From a virus, in IMG/VR virus record IMGVR_UViG_3300009506_000154, positions 1 through 30,837 of that record: a DNA stretch of 30,837 nucleotides. One strand, written 5' to 3'. A program made the translations under genes and the position numbers. Of the stretch, positions 16,458-23,308 are shown piece after piece. The notes under the pieces were generated by a model. That model had not been told where the DNA came from and ran no database searches. It worked only from the letters and a program-made list of their open reading frames with translations. The stretch's first letter is position 1. Every line of letters starts with the position of its first letter.

Positions 16458-16576
16458 GCAATAATCCTGTCCCTCAATATTCTGACTCTGTGTAAACTAA
16501 TAACCGCCTCCAATGGTTGATGCCTTGGATGGGGAAAATGGTTTAACAATTCCCTCAACTCATCCTGGTCATCCAT
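16406..16576 (-). CDS. Hypothetical small charged protein
   Basis: A 56-residue soluble protein (MDDQDELRELLNHFPHPRHQ at the start, then a helix LEAVISLHRVRILRDRIIACH). The start at 16576 lies two bases after the lysin stop, with an AGAGC-like site; an earlier ATG inside the lysin frame is possible. Its end overlaps the HNH gene by 52 bases, more than usual here, so the true extent is uncertain. It might be a small regulator of packaging, but nothing in it proves this. Confidence 0.45.
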   Translation of the reverse strand: MDDQDELRELLNHFPHPRHQPLEAVISLHRVRILRDRIIACHKKQGDHAANQDARQ

Positions 16577-16577
16577 G

Positions 16578-17489
16578 TCATTGCTCTGGCGGCAATGTTG
16601 CTGTGACATCCCAATTGGACTCCTTTGCTCCATGATCCATTTGGGCAAACCAATCATCCCTGATCGGGACTGGCGGCTGCTCTGGAGTAAATAGAGTCCC
16701 AATATATGCCAATATACTGGCAAACTCTGGTTTAAACAAAAAATCCTGCCGCCAAAACTGGATGCCCTTTAACCGATCCCCCAATCTCTCTGCCAGGTAG
16801 TCGACTCCATCAATCATGTCCTCTAACTTTGGAGTCCAACCCGACTCGCTAAATGCTGGCAATGTTGGCATCCATGGCATGTCAACCCGTCCCAATGGCT
16901 CCAATATTTTCTCATACTCATCAACCATCCTTTTAAAATCCGCTGCCCAATCCAAACTAAAAATTGGGTATGCTTGGGCTCCGATCCCCTGGATGATATA
17001 TTTGCCATTTGGATCCTTATAACTCAACCATTTTGCCCATTTGATCTCCGGATGCAAATCTGGCCGCCTGTATGATTGCAACCAATAATTAACCCTGGCT
17101 GCTCCCAACCCCCGCAAAAATGGCCCTGTGTTGTTGGGATAATCCTTTGCATATGATCCCTCAACATCCAACCAAACATCTGTTGGATTCCATCTGTTGA
17201 TTGACTCATTAATGGCATCTGCCGATCCCTGTGGATTAACCAAATATGGAAAATCCCATAATTGGACTTTTAACCCATTGGCTTTGGCCAACTGCTCCAA
17301 ATCATCATTTGACTTGCCCTTATATGGAGGGACTCCAAACATGGCCCAACTGGATGGGCCATAAACATAATTACTATTTGATCCCTTGATGGCAAACTCT
17401 GCTCTGGCTGTTTTAACCTGGTCAACCCGCTGCTGCAAACTAACCAAAACATTTGTCCATGGTTTCCATGTTGCAATAAATGTCCTCAT
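16578..17489 (-). CDS. Putative endolysin, GH25-like glycoside hydrolase
   Basis: A 303-residue soluble protein with a TIM-barrel hydrolase feel. It opens with MRTFIATWKPWTNVL. The segment NPTDVWLDVEGSYAKDY puts D108 and E110 after a hydrophobic strand, as in the D.E pair of GH25 muramidases. Later barrel-like strands are RVNYWLQSYR, GIGAQAYPIF and KGIQFWRQDF. No signal peptide or cell-wall binding repeats are obvious. It directly follows two small membrane proteins with overlapping ends (ATGA), as in a holin-lysin cassette. Family assignment is by pattern only; a host-surface enzyme or virion enzyme are alternatives. Confidence 0.5.
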   Translation of the reverse strand: MRTFIATWKPWTNVLVSLQQRVDQVKTARAEFAIKGSNSNYVYGPSSWAMFGVPPYKGKSNDDLEQLAKANGLKVQLWDFPYLVNPQGSADAINESINRWNPTDVWLDVEGSYAKDYPNNTGPFLRGLGAARVNYWLQSYRRPDLHPEIKWAKWLSYKDPNGKYIIQGIGAQAYPIFSLDWAADFKRMVDEYEKILEPLGRVDMPWMPTLPAFSESGWTPKLEDMIDGVDYLAERLGDRLKGIQFWRQDFLFKPEFASILAYIGTLFTPEQPPVPIRDDWFAQMDHGAKESNWDVTATLPPEQ

Positions 17490-17851
17490 GGCAATGGGAC
17501 TCCTGTCAATTCTTTTATGATAATCCCAATCCATGTCCACAAATTTAAATGGGCAATGACTGAGATAACAAACAAAACCAAAAAAATCAAAATTGTGGCT
17601 GTGGCTTTGCTGTGTTTTTTGGCAATTAATATCAGACTGTTTTTTTCCAAAACATCCATTTTTTTGTTAACAACATCCAATTGCTCCCGGCAATATTTGG
17701 CATCTCTCCTCCCCTTGCCTAAATCTGCCAATGCAAACAAAACCATGCGTCTGAATTCTTTGGCCGTTAAATCCCCATTTTTCTCCAATGCCTCAATGAT
17801 CTTATCGTAAATGTCAACCCCCGGCTGCTCTGCTGGGTTAATGGCAACCAT
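17486..17851 (-). CDS. Membrane protein with C-terminal anchor, holin-cassette candidate
   Basis: A 121-residue protein. Residues 12-75 are mainly helical and charged (KIIEALEKNGDLTAKEFRRM; REQLDVVNKKMDVLEKN could coil). Residues about 85-101 form a strongly hydrophobic segment (TILIFLVLFVISVIA), followed by LWTWIGIIIKEL. It sits between the other small membrane protein and the lysin, overlapping the lysin gene by four bases. That order suggests a holin partner, antiholin or spanin-like helper. No family is certain. Confidence 0.55.
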   Translation of the reverse strand: MVAINPAEQPGVDIYDKIIEALEKNGDLTAKEFRRMVLFALADLGKGRRDAKYCREQLDVVNKKMDVLEKNSLILIAKKHSKATATILIFLVLFVISVIAHLNLWTWIGIIIKELTGVPLP

Positions 17852-17854
17852 GGC

Positions 17855-18154
17855 CTATTTGCCGTTAACGGCTTTGGCTGTGGCTGTCTTAATGACCTCA
17901 TATGATCCAATGCTGGCCCCTGCAACCATCAAACCAAACAAAACATCAAAAAACCATCCGGCAAAATCAACCGGGACTCCAAAAACCGCAACCTGGAGCC
18001 CGATCCCCAATGCCAATCCTGATGCAATGGCAATCCCCAATTGGACTGCTCCCTTTGCACCAAATTGGGCTGCCGCTCTGACAATTGACATATTGATCGG
18101 CAATAATCCAACCAATAACCCGGTTGATGTTTTTAACCATTCTGAAAAATCCAT
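17855..18154 (-). CDS. Holin-like small membrane protein
   Basis: A 99-residue protein with two clear hydrophobic segments (about residues 36-58 and 65-86) and a weaker one near 12-24, rich in Gly and Ala (GIAIASGLALGIGLQVAVFG; WFFDVLFGLMVAGASIG). The C-terminus is short and basic (TATAKAVNGK). The ATG has AAAGGAGAG upstream. It is the first gene after a long hairpin and precedes a second membrane protein and the lysin candidate, so a pore-forming holin is the best guess. Confidence 0.55.
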   Translation of the reverse strand: MDFSEWLKTSTGLLVGLLPINMSIVRAAAQFGAKGAVQLGIAIASGLALGIGLQVAVFGVPVDFAGWFFDVLFGLMVAGASIGSYEVIKTATAKAVNGK

Positions 18155-18186
18155 TTTTGACTCTCCTTTAATTTAATGGGACAAAT

Positions 18187-18222
18187 CCCATGGTTGCATG
18201 GAATAGGGCATGCAACCATGGG
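18187..18222 (-). other. Long perfect intergenic stem-loop
   Basis: A perfect 14-bp inverted repeat (CCCATGGTTGCATG / CATGCAACCATGGG) with an 8-base loop lies in the 105-bp gap (18155-18259) between the early genes and the lysis cassette. Neither side has a T run, so it is not a standard intrinsic terminator. It stands where early and late regions meet, so a role in termination with a factor, RNA processing, or protein binding is possible. The rest of the gap shows no convincing promoter. Confidence 0.75.
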
Positions 18223-18259
18223 GGAGGATAGATGATCTCCGGCTCAATTGTAATGCAAA

Positions 18260-18493
18260 TCAATCCATTGGAAGATTAATTTTAATATTTCTGCGTATAT
18301 AAAATATCCCAACCCTGGCAATCAACTCCAAACCTGACAACTCCCCAAACCCAATATGGTTATATGATTTTTGTTTTATTCGCTCCTCCAACCTGGCTGC
18401 CATTGTTTTGATCCGCTGCCTGTCCTCATCGTCCAATGCCGCCAATGCATTGTCTAAATCCTGCCGATTCAATTTTTCGCAATTATGGCTCAT
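18260..18493 (-). CDS. Hypothetical 77-residue protein
   Basis: A small soluble protein (MSHNCEKLNRQDLDNALAAL at the start, then DDEDRQRIKTMAARLEERIK) that is probably helical in the first half and ends KINLPMD. I do not recognise a family. The ATG overlaps the stop of the MT-A70 methyltransferase by four bases, with GGAGCAGAC ahead, so they are co-translated. It is the last gene before the hairpin gap. Confidence 0.6.
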   Translation of the reverse strand: MSHNCEKLNRQDLDNALAALDDEDRQRIKTMAARLEERIKQKSYNHIGFGELSGLELIARVGIFYIRRNIKINLPMD

Positions 18494-19050
18494 GTCTGCT
18501 CCAAATCAACATCTCTGGCAACCTCATTGCCCCAAACCGCCCAACCAGGTTGCCTCCTCCGGGCAAACAACTCCAAATATTTTTTGCCCGGGTATAATGC
18601 CTCAATTTTTCTGTATTGCTCAAATGGCTTTTGGCTGTGTTGTCTTATTGGTGAATAGATCAATGCCTGGATGCTCCGATCCTCGACTGTCATCTTGCCC
18701 CTGGTTGCCAACAAACATGGCTCTGTGTTGGCTCTTGTGTAATATCCCAATCCTGTGAAAAATCCAAATCCTGATTTTTTGGCTTTAACCCAAACCCATG
18801 CAATTGTTTTATATTCAAATCCCCATGCCTCAATGACCTCCCGAGTCTCATATAAAATTGGCCATGTGATCCAAATAAACAATGCAGCATTTTTGCCAAC
18901 CAGGCTGCCAATATCCAATGCAGCAATCTCATCAATGCTCATAACCGGATAATGTTTTTCTGCCGATCTCGACTCTTTGGACTCAACTCCCCATGTCTTA
19001 TAATGCCATGGGGGATCCGCCAAAATGACATCAAATTTGTTGTCTGTCAT
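18490..19050 (-). CDS. MT-A70 family DNA adenine-N6 methyltransferase
   Basis: A 186-residue methyltransferase. The start MTDNKFDVILADPPWHYKTW holds the catalytic D-P-P-W motif at residues 12-15, which is diagnostic of MT-A70 enzymes. A KHYPVMSIDEIAAL segment, then FIWITWPILYETREVIEAWG and TIAWVWVKAKKSG, are the family's next blocks. SQKPFEQYRKIEALYP and YLELFARRRQPGW near residues 145-170 form the SAM-binding end. Phage members often protect phage DNA from restriction. The start is chosen at the ATG at 19050, keeping the standard N-terminus; its ribosome site is weak and it overlaps the previous gene by 20 bases. Confidence 0.92.
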   Translation of the reverse strand: MTDNKFDVILADPPWHYKTWGVESKESRSAEKHYPVMSIDEIAALDIGSLVGKNAALFIWITWPILYETREVIEAWGFEYKTIAWVWVKAKKSGFGFFTGLGYYTRANTEPCLLATRGKMTVEDRSIQALIYSPIRQHSQKPFEQYRKIEALYPGKKYLELFARRRQPGWAVWGNEVARDVDLEQT

Positions 19051-19267
19051 ACCATTCCCATGCCTGATCCTCTGTGTCAAACTCAATCATCTCATTTGCC
19101 TGGTTGTAAAATGTCTCAACCCCATTGCTCCATTTGCTTTTTTTCAATAACCGCCATTTTGCTCTTTTTTCGTCCCAAAATGCAACGATTCTGCCCCATG
19201 GCATGTCAACATACCTTTCTGCCCACAAAACCCCATTTTGCCCCCAAATCTTTCCATTCCGGCTCAT
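19031..19267 (-). CDS. Hypothetical aromatic-rich small protein
   Basis: A 78-residue protein rich in Trp and Lys (MSRNGKIWGQNGVLWAERYV; FWDEKRAKWRLLKKSKWSNG) with an acidic C-terminal helix (DTEDQAWEWYDRQQI). I know no family. It overlaps the membrane protein upstream by four bases (ATGA) and the MT-A70 gene downstream by 20 bases, so it is a coupled operon member. Confidence 0.6.
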   Translation of the reverse strand: MSRNGKIWGQNGVLWAERYVDMPWGRIVAFWDEKRAKWRLLKKSKWSNGVETFYNQANEMIEFDTEDQAWEWYDRQQI

Positions 19268-19872
19268 TTGTCCTCACCCAATCCAAACAAATCAACAATC
19301 TCTGAGAATGGGACTCGCCAGGTTGCTGGCCTGTTGCCAACTGGAGGGTCTGCCAAATCATTGGCAACCATCTCCCTTATAAATGCCTGCCTGTAATCCC
19401 GCTCAATGCTGTTGCCGCCTGTCCCATGCTGCGGCTTTAAATCTGGATATATTGGCCCGCATTTTTCCAAGTAATCCCCGATCCATGTCCATGGTATGTC
19501 AATGGTTGATGTCCTCAAAACAAAATATAACGATCTGTTTTTAAAATATCCAACGACTTCCAATGGGCCAATATGCTCAAAAATCCGCAACTGATCCCGG
19601 CTCATCAACCTGATCTCCCTGGCTGTGTCCCGATAATATTCCCATGGCCCAAACCATGCCATCCTGGCCCCCTTGACATGGGCATTAAACCGATATGCCA
19701 ACCAATCTGCCCATCCAAAAATGGCAAACAATAAACTGATCCCCCCCAAACCAATTAACATGATCCTGGCGGCTGTGTATTGCTCCGGGATCAAATATCT
19801 CCCAACAACAAAACAAACAAATGCAACCAGGCTGCCAATTATTGGGCCAACCAACCGGGGCTCATTTAACAT
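19264..19872 (-). CDS. Hypothetical two-span membrane protein
   Basis: A 202-residue protein with two N-terminal membrane helices (about residues 8-27 and 36-54) and a roughly 145-residue soluble domain after them. The soluble part contains WFGPWEYYRDTAREIRLMSR and EVVGYFKNRSLYFVLRTSTI, then a helical end. No known motif is visible. It starts with GGAG seven bases ahead, inside the end of the previous gene. It may place an early phage function at the membrane or act at the cell surface, but I cannot tell which. Confidence 0.6.
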   Translation of the reverse strand: MLNEPRLVGPIIGSLVAFVCFVVGRYLIPEQYTAARIMLIGLGGISLLFAIFGWADWLAYRFNAHVKGARMAWFGPWEYYRDTAREIRLMSRDQLRIFEHIGPLEVVGYFKNRSLYFVLRTSTIDIPWTWIGDYLEKCGPIYPDLKPQHGTGGNSIERDYRQAFIREMVANDLADPPVGNRPATWRVPFSEIVDLFGLGEDK

Positions 19873-20152
19873 TTATGGACTCCAAAATCTCTGCATTCCC
19901 ATCAATGATAATGTCCAACTGCCCAACATTAATGGATGTCTCCAAATAATTGTTGTTTTCATCAACAACCGCCCTCATCTGTGTCAAAACCGTCTGGCTG
20001 GCATCCAATGCCCTGGCCATTGCCATCAACATATTATGCATGGCAACAACCCCAACAACAACCTGGTCTCCCTGGATGGGGTAAACGTTTGGGACCTCCC
20101 CCCCCTTGATTCCAAATTTGCCTGTCTCTGCTTTCATCCTAAATTTTGCCAT
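19862..20152 (-). CDS. Hypothetical small protein, paralogous N-terminus with next gene
   Basis: A 96-residue protein. Its opening KFRMKAETGKFGIKGGEVPN resembles the opening of the gene at 20139-20423 (ILKAETGYLKARRPKIKGARVVN), suggesting the two are diverged duplicates. The middle is helical (VVAMHNMLMAMARALDASQTVLTQMRAV), the end acidic. The ATG at 20152 has GAGGAG nine bases upstream. Function unknown. Confidence 0.6.
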   Translation of the reverse strand: MAKFRMKAETGKFGIKGGEVPNVYPIQGDQVVVGVVAMHNMLMAMARALDASQTVLTQMRAVVDENNNYLETSINVGQLDIIIDGNAEILESINVK

Positions 20153-20423
20153 CTGGTTGATCTCCTCTAAACTGATCCAATGCTGCCATGTTGTCTGCAA
20201 TATAGTTTTGCAACTCAAACTCATCCAATCCAATGCCTGCCTCTTTGTTTAATGAGTCCAATCTGACCAAATATGCTGTTGTTGCATCCAACCTCATCAA
20301 CAAACTTTTGGTCATCTCAATCAACTCGCTGGCATTGACAACCCGGGCTCCCTTGATCTTGGGCCGCCTGGCTTTTAAATAACCCGTCTCTGCTTTCAAA
20401 ATATAATCTGGCTTTTTCTCCAT
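20139..20423 (-). CDS. Hypothetical small protein with KAETG opening
   Basis: A 94-residue protein starting MEKKPDYILKAETGYLKARR, followed by a helical segment ELIEMTKSLLMRLDATTAYL and an acidic end. A sequence shared with its downstream neighbour (KAETG, then a basic GIKG/KIKG) points to a local gene duplication. The ATG at 20423 follows AAAGGA at nine bases; an ATG at 20441 is possible but poorly placed. It overlaps the next gene by 14 bases. Confidence 0.6.
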   Translation of the reverse strand: MEKKPDYILKAETGYLKARRPKIKGARVVNASELIEMTKSLLMRLDATTAYLVRLDSLNKEAGIGLDEFELQNYIADNMAALDQFRGDQPDGKI

Positions 20424-20454
20424 CTCATTTGATCCTTTCATCCTGTATAAAAAT

Positions 20455-20470
20455 GTACGGTTTAACGTAC
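20455..20470 (-). other. Short inverted repeat ahead of ATTTTTAT
   Basis: GTACG and CGTAC arms surround a 6-base loop in the 51-bp gap 20424-20474. On the minus strand the stem is followed by ATTTTTAT, so it may be a weak intrinsic terminator. Only five base pairs are certain. Confidence 0.35.
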
Positions 20471-20474
20471 GCTG

Positions 20475-20681
20475 TTAATCGCCATGTCTCCCAAAATAAT
20501 CATTTTCTGACTCCTGGCCATTAACCCTGAGTCCCGCCCGGCTGTCTTTTTTGCCTGTGCAATGATCCCCTGAAAATGGATTTTTGGGACTCTTTGCCAG
20601 GCATTCCGGGCAAACAACCAAAACATAATATTGATCCTTTAATGGATTAAACCTCCTCCCACAATCTTTGCAAATTGCCAT
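20475..20681 (-). CDS. Small zinc-ribbon protein
   Basis: A 68-residue protein with two Cys pairs spaced as a zinc ribbon: ICKDCGRRF at residues 3-11 and VVCPECLAK at about 22-30. The rest is polar and includes SGDHCTGKKDSRAG. Such ribbons bind nucleic acid or proteins; no specific role can be named. It has AAAGGAGCAATGAG before its ATG, which starts just two bases after the large secreted protein gene. Confidence 0.65.
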   Translation of the reverse strand: MAICKDCGRRFNPLKDQYYVLVVCPECLAKSPKNPFSGDHCTGKKDSRAGLRVNGQESENDYFGRHGD

Positions 20682-20682
20682 C

Positions 20683-21318
20683 TCATTGCTCCTTTAATCG
20701 GATGATAAAAACGTCAATGTCCAAACTGCTTTTGACTTTAAACCAATCCGCTCCCTGCTGCCAACAATACGATCCAATGCATGTCCAATCAATCCCCCCT
20801 CCGCTCCACCAATGATATGCATGATCCTCAATCGTGTAAAAATTGACATAATCCAATGAATAACCCGGGGCTGCATGATACTCAAAAACCGGGTTGATCT
20901 CCATGGTCTCAACCTCGGGATCCATATAATCCCATGCATGGGCAATGTCCCAATCCTCCGACTCCGCTCCAACATCAACAACAATGTCTGTCATCCATTT
21001 GTTGAGACTTGGGGTTGCAATAATAAAACAATGCTCCCCGGTTGGGGTTGGGGTTGGGGCTGGCCCAATGCTCAAACAATAACCAGGCATTGCCGGGGCT
21101 GGAGTCGCTGGAGTCGGCAATGGGTAATTTGTCCCTGGAGCCATTGTTGGGGCTGGAGTCGGCAATGGCATCCCAACCGCCTGGTCAAAAACAATGGGCA
21201 AATAAACCTGCTGTTGCTCCGCTCCAAATGTTGGATATGTTGCAATGCAGCAAACCAACATGATCAACAAAACAACAATCAAAAAAATCTGTCTGCAACT
21301 AAATCTAATCTTGATCAT
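20683..21318 (-). CDS. Secreted Pro/Thr-linker protein, Chloroflexota-like export layout
   Basis: A 211-residue exported protein. Residues 1-33 form a signal peptide (basic IKIRFSCRQ, long hydrophobic core, FGA just before EQQQ). VYLPIV at 38-43 and the Pro/Thr linker from about 51 to 93 (TPAPTMAPGTNYPLPTPA) follow, an arrangement common in secreted proteins of Chloroflexota. The C-terminal 110 residues are a globular domain rich in Trp, Tyr and Asp (WDIAHAWDYMDPEVETMEIN; HAYHWWSGGGIDWTCIGSYC). The domain is not one I recognise. The ATG at 21318 has GGAG seven bases ahead. It could act at the host surface after phage expression or remain as a lysogenic cargo product. Confidence 0.7.
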   Translation of the reverse strand: MIKIRFSCRQIFLIVVLLIMLVCCIATYPTFGAEQQQVYLPIVFDQAVGMPLPTPAPTMAPGTNYPLPTPATPAPAMPGYCLSIGPAPTPTPTGEHCFIIATPSLNKWMTDIVVDVGAESEDWDIAHAWDYMDPEVETMEINPVFEYHAAPGYSLDYVNFYTIEDHAYHWWSGGGIDWTCIGSYCWQQGADWFKVKSSLDIDVFIIRLKEQ

Positions 21319-21541
21319 TTTCCAACTCCATTTTGATCTTTGGATATGGGCAATCCTTGTGATGCTTTGGCAATTTGTTTTGACATATTGGGCATTCTCC
21401 AATGCCTGGCCATTTGTAAATCTCAAAATCTAAAATTTTCTGCAACAATCCCAACAATCGTTTAATCCTGGTCTCCGGGTTGCTATTTGCTTTGTCCCGC
21501 ATCCTTAAAATCTCTGCAACAACCTCTCTGCTCTTGCTCAT
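21305..21541 (-). CDS. Small zinc-binding hypothetical protein
   Basis: A 78-residue protein. The N-terminal half is helical and basic (SREVVAEILRMRDKANSN; ETRIKRLLGLLQKILDF), and the C-terminal half carries ECPICQNKLPKHHKDCPY, giving Cys-x2-Cys...His-His...Cys, a likely zinc site. It ends 14 bases inside the secreted protein gene. The start at 21541 overlaps the previous gene's stop; an ATG three codons earlier is also possible. Function unknown. Confidence 0.6.
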   Translation of the reverse strand: MSKSREVVAEILRMRDKANSNPETRIKRLLGLLQKILDFEIYKWPGIGECPICQNKLPKHHKDCPYPKIKMELENDQD

Positions 21542-22008
21542 GTGTCCCAATCCCTGTCCCTCATCTCCCCATAACTTAATTTTTCTAAATAGTCCATTGC
21601 CGACTCAAAATCATCAAAAACAATGTCTGCCGCCTCCAAAACAAATGCATGCCTGTGAGGGTTGTTTTGCTCCATGGCAACAATGGTATGTTTGCCCAAT
21701 AAACTGGCCCATGCCAACTCCATCATGCATCCAATTGATGTGCTGCTCATCCCCATCAAATTGACATAAACAATGTCAACCTGGCTGATCATCCATTTGT
21801 CCCGCTCAAAAATCGCATGGTTGGTTGATACTGGATTGTCATAACCATGGGCCTTAAACTCGATCTCTGTCCTCAAATAACCCTTGGCTGTCATTGGTGA
21901 ATAAACGTCATAATCCCAATCATCCAACTCCCCCCTGGTCTCCTCAAAATATTTAACAACCTCATCAAAACTTGATCCGCTAATCTGATGTGCTAAATAA
22001 ATTTTCAT
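21538..22008 (-). CDS. Nucleoside 2-deoxyribosyltransferase-like enzyme
   Basis: A 156-residue protein with the fold signature of the nucleoside 2-deoxyribosyltransferase family (PF05014): MKIYLAHQISGSS at the start, DYDVYSPM, FERDKWMISQVDIVYVNLMG, then SIGCMMELAWASLLGKHTIV, where E97 is the candidate nucleophile, and HRHAFVLEAADIVFDD. Family members exchange or cleave the base of deoxynucleosides, and phage members may adjust nucleotide pools or make modified nucleotides. The ATG at 22008 has AGGGAGCAAACAG in front. It is followed four bases later by the next coupled gene. The substrate is unknown. Confidence 0.8.
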   Translation of the reverse strand: MKIYLAHQISGSSFDEVVKYFEETRGELDDWDYDVYSPMTAKGYLRTEIEFKAHGYDNPVSTNHAIFERDKWMISQVDIVYVNLMGMSSTSIGCMMELAWASLLGKHTIVAMEQNNPHRHAFVLEAADIVFDDFESAMDYLEKLSYGEMRDRDWDT

Positions 22009-22041
22009 CTGTTTGCTCCCTGTGTGCGTGATAATTTGCCG

Positions 22042-22075
22042 CTCCCAACCCCATCCTGGACATCCGGGTTGGGAG
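22042..22075 (-). other. Intergenic stem-loop before deoxyribosyltransferase gene
   Basis: A perfect 10-bp inverted repeat (CTCCCAACCC / GGGTTGGGAG) with a 14-base loop lies in the 78-bp gap 22009-22086. The minus strand shows no T run after it, so a simple intrinsic terminator is unlikely. It ends before the strong binding site of the deoxyribosyltransferase gene and may control it. Confidence 0.65.
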
Positions 22076-22086
22076 GGGGAGGGGGA

Positions 22087-22359
22087 TCAACGCTTGATCC
22101 TGACCCGGGGATTTTTGGCCCTCTGGATGGAGTCCAAATTTAACCGCTCCTCAAATGTCAATGGTCTGGCTGGCAACTCAACCTCTGCCTGCCGCCATCT
22201 CTCCCTGCCATTTTTCTGCTGCTCAACCAGGCTGCCGCCCTCGATCAAATCAACCTGCTCCATCCGCTCAATCTCAAACTCCCTGGCTGGCCTGAATGCC
22301 AAAACATAAAACAACCAAACAACCGGGGCAACAATCAAAAACGCAACAACAAATCCCAT
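22087..22359 (-). CDS. Membrane-anchored protein with charged tail
   Basis: A 90-residue protein with a single N-terminal membrane helix (about residues 1-22, GFVVAFLIVAPVVWLFYVLA) and a charged, probably helical cytoplasmic tail (REFEIERMEQVDLIEGG; GRERWRQAEVELPARP) that ends in basic residues. The ATG at 22359 has GAGGAGG seven bases ahead. A TTG at 22365 is an alternative. I know no family. Confidence 0.6.
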   Translation of the reverse strand: MGFVVAFLIVAPVVWLFYVLAFRPAREFEIERMEQVDLIEGGSLVEQQKNGRERWRQAEVELPARPLTFEERLNLDSIQRAKNPRVRIKR

Positions 22360-22361
22360 GA

Positions 22362-23033
22362 TCAATCCTCCTCATCAACCTCAAACATCTCAAATTGTAC
22401 TGGCCATTCAATTGGACTCTCTCCGCTCAACCTTTGCCTGGATGTCTCAAACGACTCCTCATCAATCTCAAATCCGATCCATGGTCGACTCATCCGCTCC
22501 GCAACAACCGCTGTTGTCCCCCCGCCCAAAAATGGATCAACAATTAAATCTCCCTCCTCTGTAAAAACTTCCATAAAATAACGGGCCGTTGACTCCCTCT
22601 GCCCCCATTTATGGAAGCGTTTATCACCAAACCGCCTGATCTTGCCATCGTCAAAATATACTCCAATAACGTTTGTTACTGGCATCCCATCCCCCCCCTT
22701 GGGCCTGTATGCCAAAATTGACTTGTAACGACTGATCGTTTTTTTGGGCCATAAAATTGTACTGTTGCCCTGGTTGTATTCAATGTAATCAAAAAAATAC
22801 TCCATGTTTTGTCCCAATAATCCAAAAACCTGATCCTTATAATAGACTCCTGCATATGTCAACAAAAACCCGTCTGGTTTCAAAACCCTGGCTGCCCATT
22901 CTCCCAACCAACCATATAATGGCAAAAAATCCCTTGGATATGGGGGATCCGTAAAAATCAAATCAACCGACTGATCATCAACCAGGCTGCCCAACTCCCG
23001 GGCATCTCCAAAATGGATCCCTAAATCAATCAT
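22362..23033 (-). CDS. DNA methyltransferase, DPPY type (N4-cytosine/N6-adenine)
   Basis: A 223-residue SAM-dependent methyltransferase. DLIFTDPPYPRDF holds the catalytic DPPY at residues 29-32, and VDPFLGGGTT at 165-174 is the SAM-binding motif; this order is that of the beta class. GWLGEWAARVLKPDGFLLTY and RPWIGFEIDEESFETSRQRL are the expected flanking motifs. No target-recognition region is obvious beyond the middle 80 residues. Its ATG overlaps the VRR-NUC gene by eight bases. It could be a solitary protective methylase; the recognition sequence is not visible. Confidence 0.92.
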   Translation of the reverse strand: MIDLGIHFGDARELGSLVDDQSVDLIFTDPPYPRDFLPLYGWLGEWAARVLKPDGFLLTYAGVYYKDQVFGLLGQNMEYFFDYIEYNQGNSTILWPKKTISRYKSILAYRPKGGDGMPVTNVIGVYFDDGKIRRFGDKRFHKWGQRESTARYFMEVFTEEGDLIVDPFLGGGTTAVVAERMSRPWIGFEIDEESFETSRQRLSGESPIEWPVQFEMFEVDEED

Positions 23034-23307
23034 AACGACTCATCACATCCAATGCATGCTCTAAACTAAAAACCAGGCTGCATGGCCCTGTAAAATGAGT
23101 CAAAAAACTAACCTGACCCTCTGTTGGATATTCGCCCTCCGACTTGACTTCCAACAATACGATCCTCCCGGCTTTTGATACTGATAACAAATCTGGAAAA
23201 TCATCCCCAACCTTGCTCATGTCAACTGTCTCATAACCAGATTGTCTCAACCCATCCCGGATGATCCCATGCAATTTGTCAACCTTTGCCGCTCTGCGAC
23301 TCGTCAT
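23026..23307 (-). CDS. VRR-NUC domain nuclease
   Basis: A 93-residue protein matching the VRR-NUC type of PD-(D/E)XK nuclease. DDFPDLLSVSKAGRIVLLEVKSE gives D39, then E53-V-K55 in the E.K position, and EGQVSFLTHF follows with a Gln that is usual after the core. An N-terminal helix (SRRAAKVDKLHGIIRDGL) precedes. Phage members are thought to resolve branched DNA or act in recombination. It begins one base after the stop of the other nuclease candidate and overlaps the methyltransferase gene by eight bases. Confidence 0.85.
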   Translation of the reverse strand: MTSRRAAKVDKLHGIIRDGLRQSGYETVDMSKVGDDFPDLLSVSKAGRIVLLEVKSEGEYPTEGQVSFLTHFTGPCSLVFSLEHALDVMSRYD

Positions 23308-23308
23308 C

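Noticed and set aside
18187-18222. Standard intrinsic terminator
   Set aside because: The stem is perfect but neither strand has a T run after it, so I list it only as a stem-loop.
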